Assembly: GCA_023055355.1 (NCBI GenBank)
Contig: JALJCS010000001.1
Location: 74,689,381-74,753,380 of the forward strand
Origin: Agelaius tricolor
Taxonomy: Eukaryota > Chordata > Aves > Passeriformes > Icteridae
Reading direction: 5' to 3'
Length of the DNA stretch: 64,000 nt
The notes below the pieces were generated by a model. It searched no databases. It was not told the origin of the DNA and saw only the letters and a program-made list of their open reading frames with translations. Each line of letters starts with the position of its first letter. Position 1 is the stretch's first letter. The position numbers were made by a program, and so were the translations under genes. Below are positions 63,059-64,000 of the stretch, in pieces.

Positions 63059-63738
63059 TCTGAGCCCTTCAGAAAAATCTCTCCACAGAAGCAGGTCCCT
63101 GGATGGGAGCTGAACTCTTGAAAATCTGTTCCTTCAGGCTTTCTTTCCTGTCTGCTGCTCTGCTGGAACAATAATCCAAGGCTGACCTAATCTCAGAGCA
63201 GCAGCAGACAAACTTTGCAACTGGATACTCTTGTTCCAAATGATTGCTAATTGGAGATTTATTCCATCAATTACACATTATCTTAATTTGGGACATGCCA
63301 AAGCCATTTAAAATCCTGTAAATTAGCATCATGTTCACAAGAAAAAGATTGCTGTGTGAGGTACAGTATCCCTGCAGCCAGCACTTGTGGTGGCAGCTTA
63401 ATGCTTAGGAGTGAGGCTGTGTGAGCTGATGGGCTTAGAGTTTCTATTGGGCATCCCTTGGCCAGAGCAATTGAGAATGACCCCTTTTGTCCTGTCTTTT
63501 ATTATCAGGCAGCTCTGGAAAACGAGCACTGTTGAGTGAAAAGAAAGCAGCAGATGACATTTTGTTTTCTGCACAAACGATTGTATAGGATCTTTGTTTT
63601 TCAGACGTGGTTTTCAAGAAGATGTGCAAATATTGCTGCTATTCTGGCTGTAGCTCTTTTGTTCAAGCCTGAACATAAATCTGTGGGAGTGGGGATGTCC
63701 ATTTATATTAGTGAGCTCTTCCCTTGTAAAATTCCATG

Positions 63739-63840
63739 GATGCCTAATGTAGAAGTATGTATGTCTAATATATAAGTATATATTATATATATTGTATATA
63801 TAATATATAAGTATGTATGCCTAACATATAAGTATGTATA
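63739..63840. repeat. AT-rich ~21-bp tandem repeat
   Basis: Units of the type ATGCCTAAYATATAAGTATGT recur with an inserted TA-rich stretch in the middle. Four or five imperfect copies are visible. Confidence 0.75.
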
Positions 63841-64000
63841 TTCTGAATAAGTCTTTTTTTTAATATTACTGTAGCACTCCTTTTCTGAAACATAATTTTA
63901 CTTCTGTAAAAAAGATATGGTCATATTTTCAGAATAATAACACCTGAAGACTTCTGCCTGTGTGCTGAGATTACTCATGCTCTTGATTACAACTCTCACT

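Larger units (their letters stand above)
41029..64000 (+). other. HS1BP3: HS1BP3 intron 4 (incomplete; at least 22.97 kb)
   Basis: After the exon 4 donor I find no sequence that could code for the conserved C-terminal half (the LTIFDEEVDPD-like and KPKPPVAAKP-like segments recalled from human). Exon 5 is therefore taken to lie beyond the window, unless this bird has a diverged exon that I missed. The intron contains a tandem duplication (43621-43720), the cruciform at 46696-46838, a long antisense CR1, an LTR-like repeat, small hairpins, a sense CR1 tail and an AT-rich repeat. No other gene is supported. Confidence 0.65.

Noticed and set aside
1..64000. CRISPR arrays, operons or other prokaryote-like systems
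   Set aside because: The tandem repeats lack unique spacers, and the genes have introns and CpG promoters. The DNA is vertebrate.

Overview
The window is vertebrate, and almost certainly bird, nuclear DNA. The evidence is large introns with GT-AG borders, two CpG-island promoters, many CR1-type LINE fragments (the dominant retroposon of birds), and LTR pieces of a type common in songbirds. A passerine is the best guess. This comes from the look of the CR1 and LTR families and was not tested by search.

Two protein-coding genes are recognisable and they diverge. On the minus strand at the left edge is GDF7 (growth/differentiation factor 7, a BMP-family ligand). Its signal-peptide exon lies at 2945-3272 and the start of its second exon at 1-468. 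The rest, including the mature cystine-knot domain, lies beyond base 1. On the plus strand is HS1BP3 (HCLS1-binding protein 3, a PX-domain protein). Its coding exons lie at 23107-23150, 29123-29288, 38680-38887 and 40809-41028. All four join in frame and give the first 212 residues. The remaining exons were not found and probably lie beyond base 64000. The head-to-head order agrees with what I recall of mammalian chromosomes. A tRNA-Ser(AGA) gene (22887-22968) sits in the HS1BP3 promoter, ending 138 bp before the start codon.

Layout: 1-3272 GDF7 with one intron; 3273-4420 its GC-rich upstream region, with a six-copy ~51-bp minisatellite; 4421-22430 intergenic DNA with CR1 pieces, a ~2.5-kb patch of two LTRs and an 18-copy ~53-bp minisatellite (17471-19975); 22430-23106 the CpG promoter with the tRNA; 23107-64000 HS1BP3 exons and introns. 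Intron 4 carries a long 5'-truncated CR1 in antisense (51246 to about 55090), a probable LTR-like repeat (about 56660-57490), and a striking perfect 39-bp inverted repeat with a 2-bp centre (46759-46838).

No novel gene cluster, CRISPR array or prokaryote-like system is present. The most unusual items are structural: the near-perfect cruciform with an adjoining tandem duplication, the LTR-embedded minisatellite, the E-box-bearing minisatellite upstream of GDF7, and the tRNA gene inside a protein-gene promoter.
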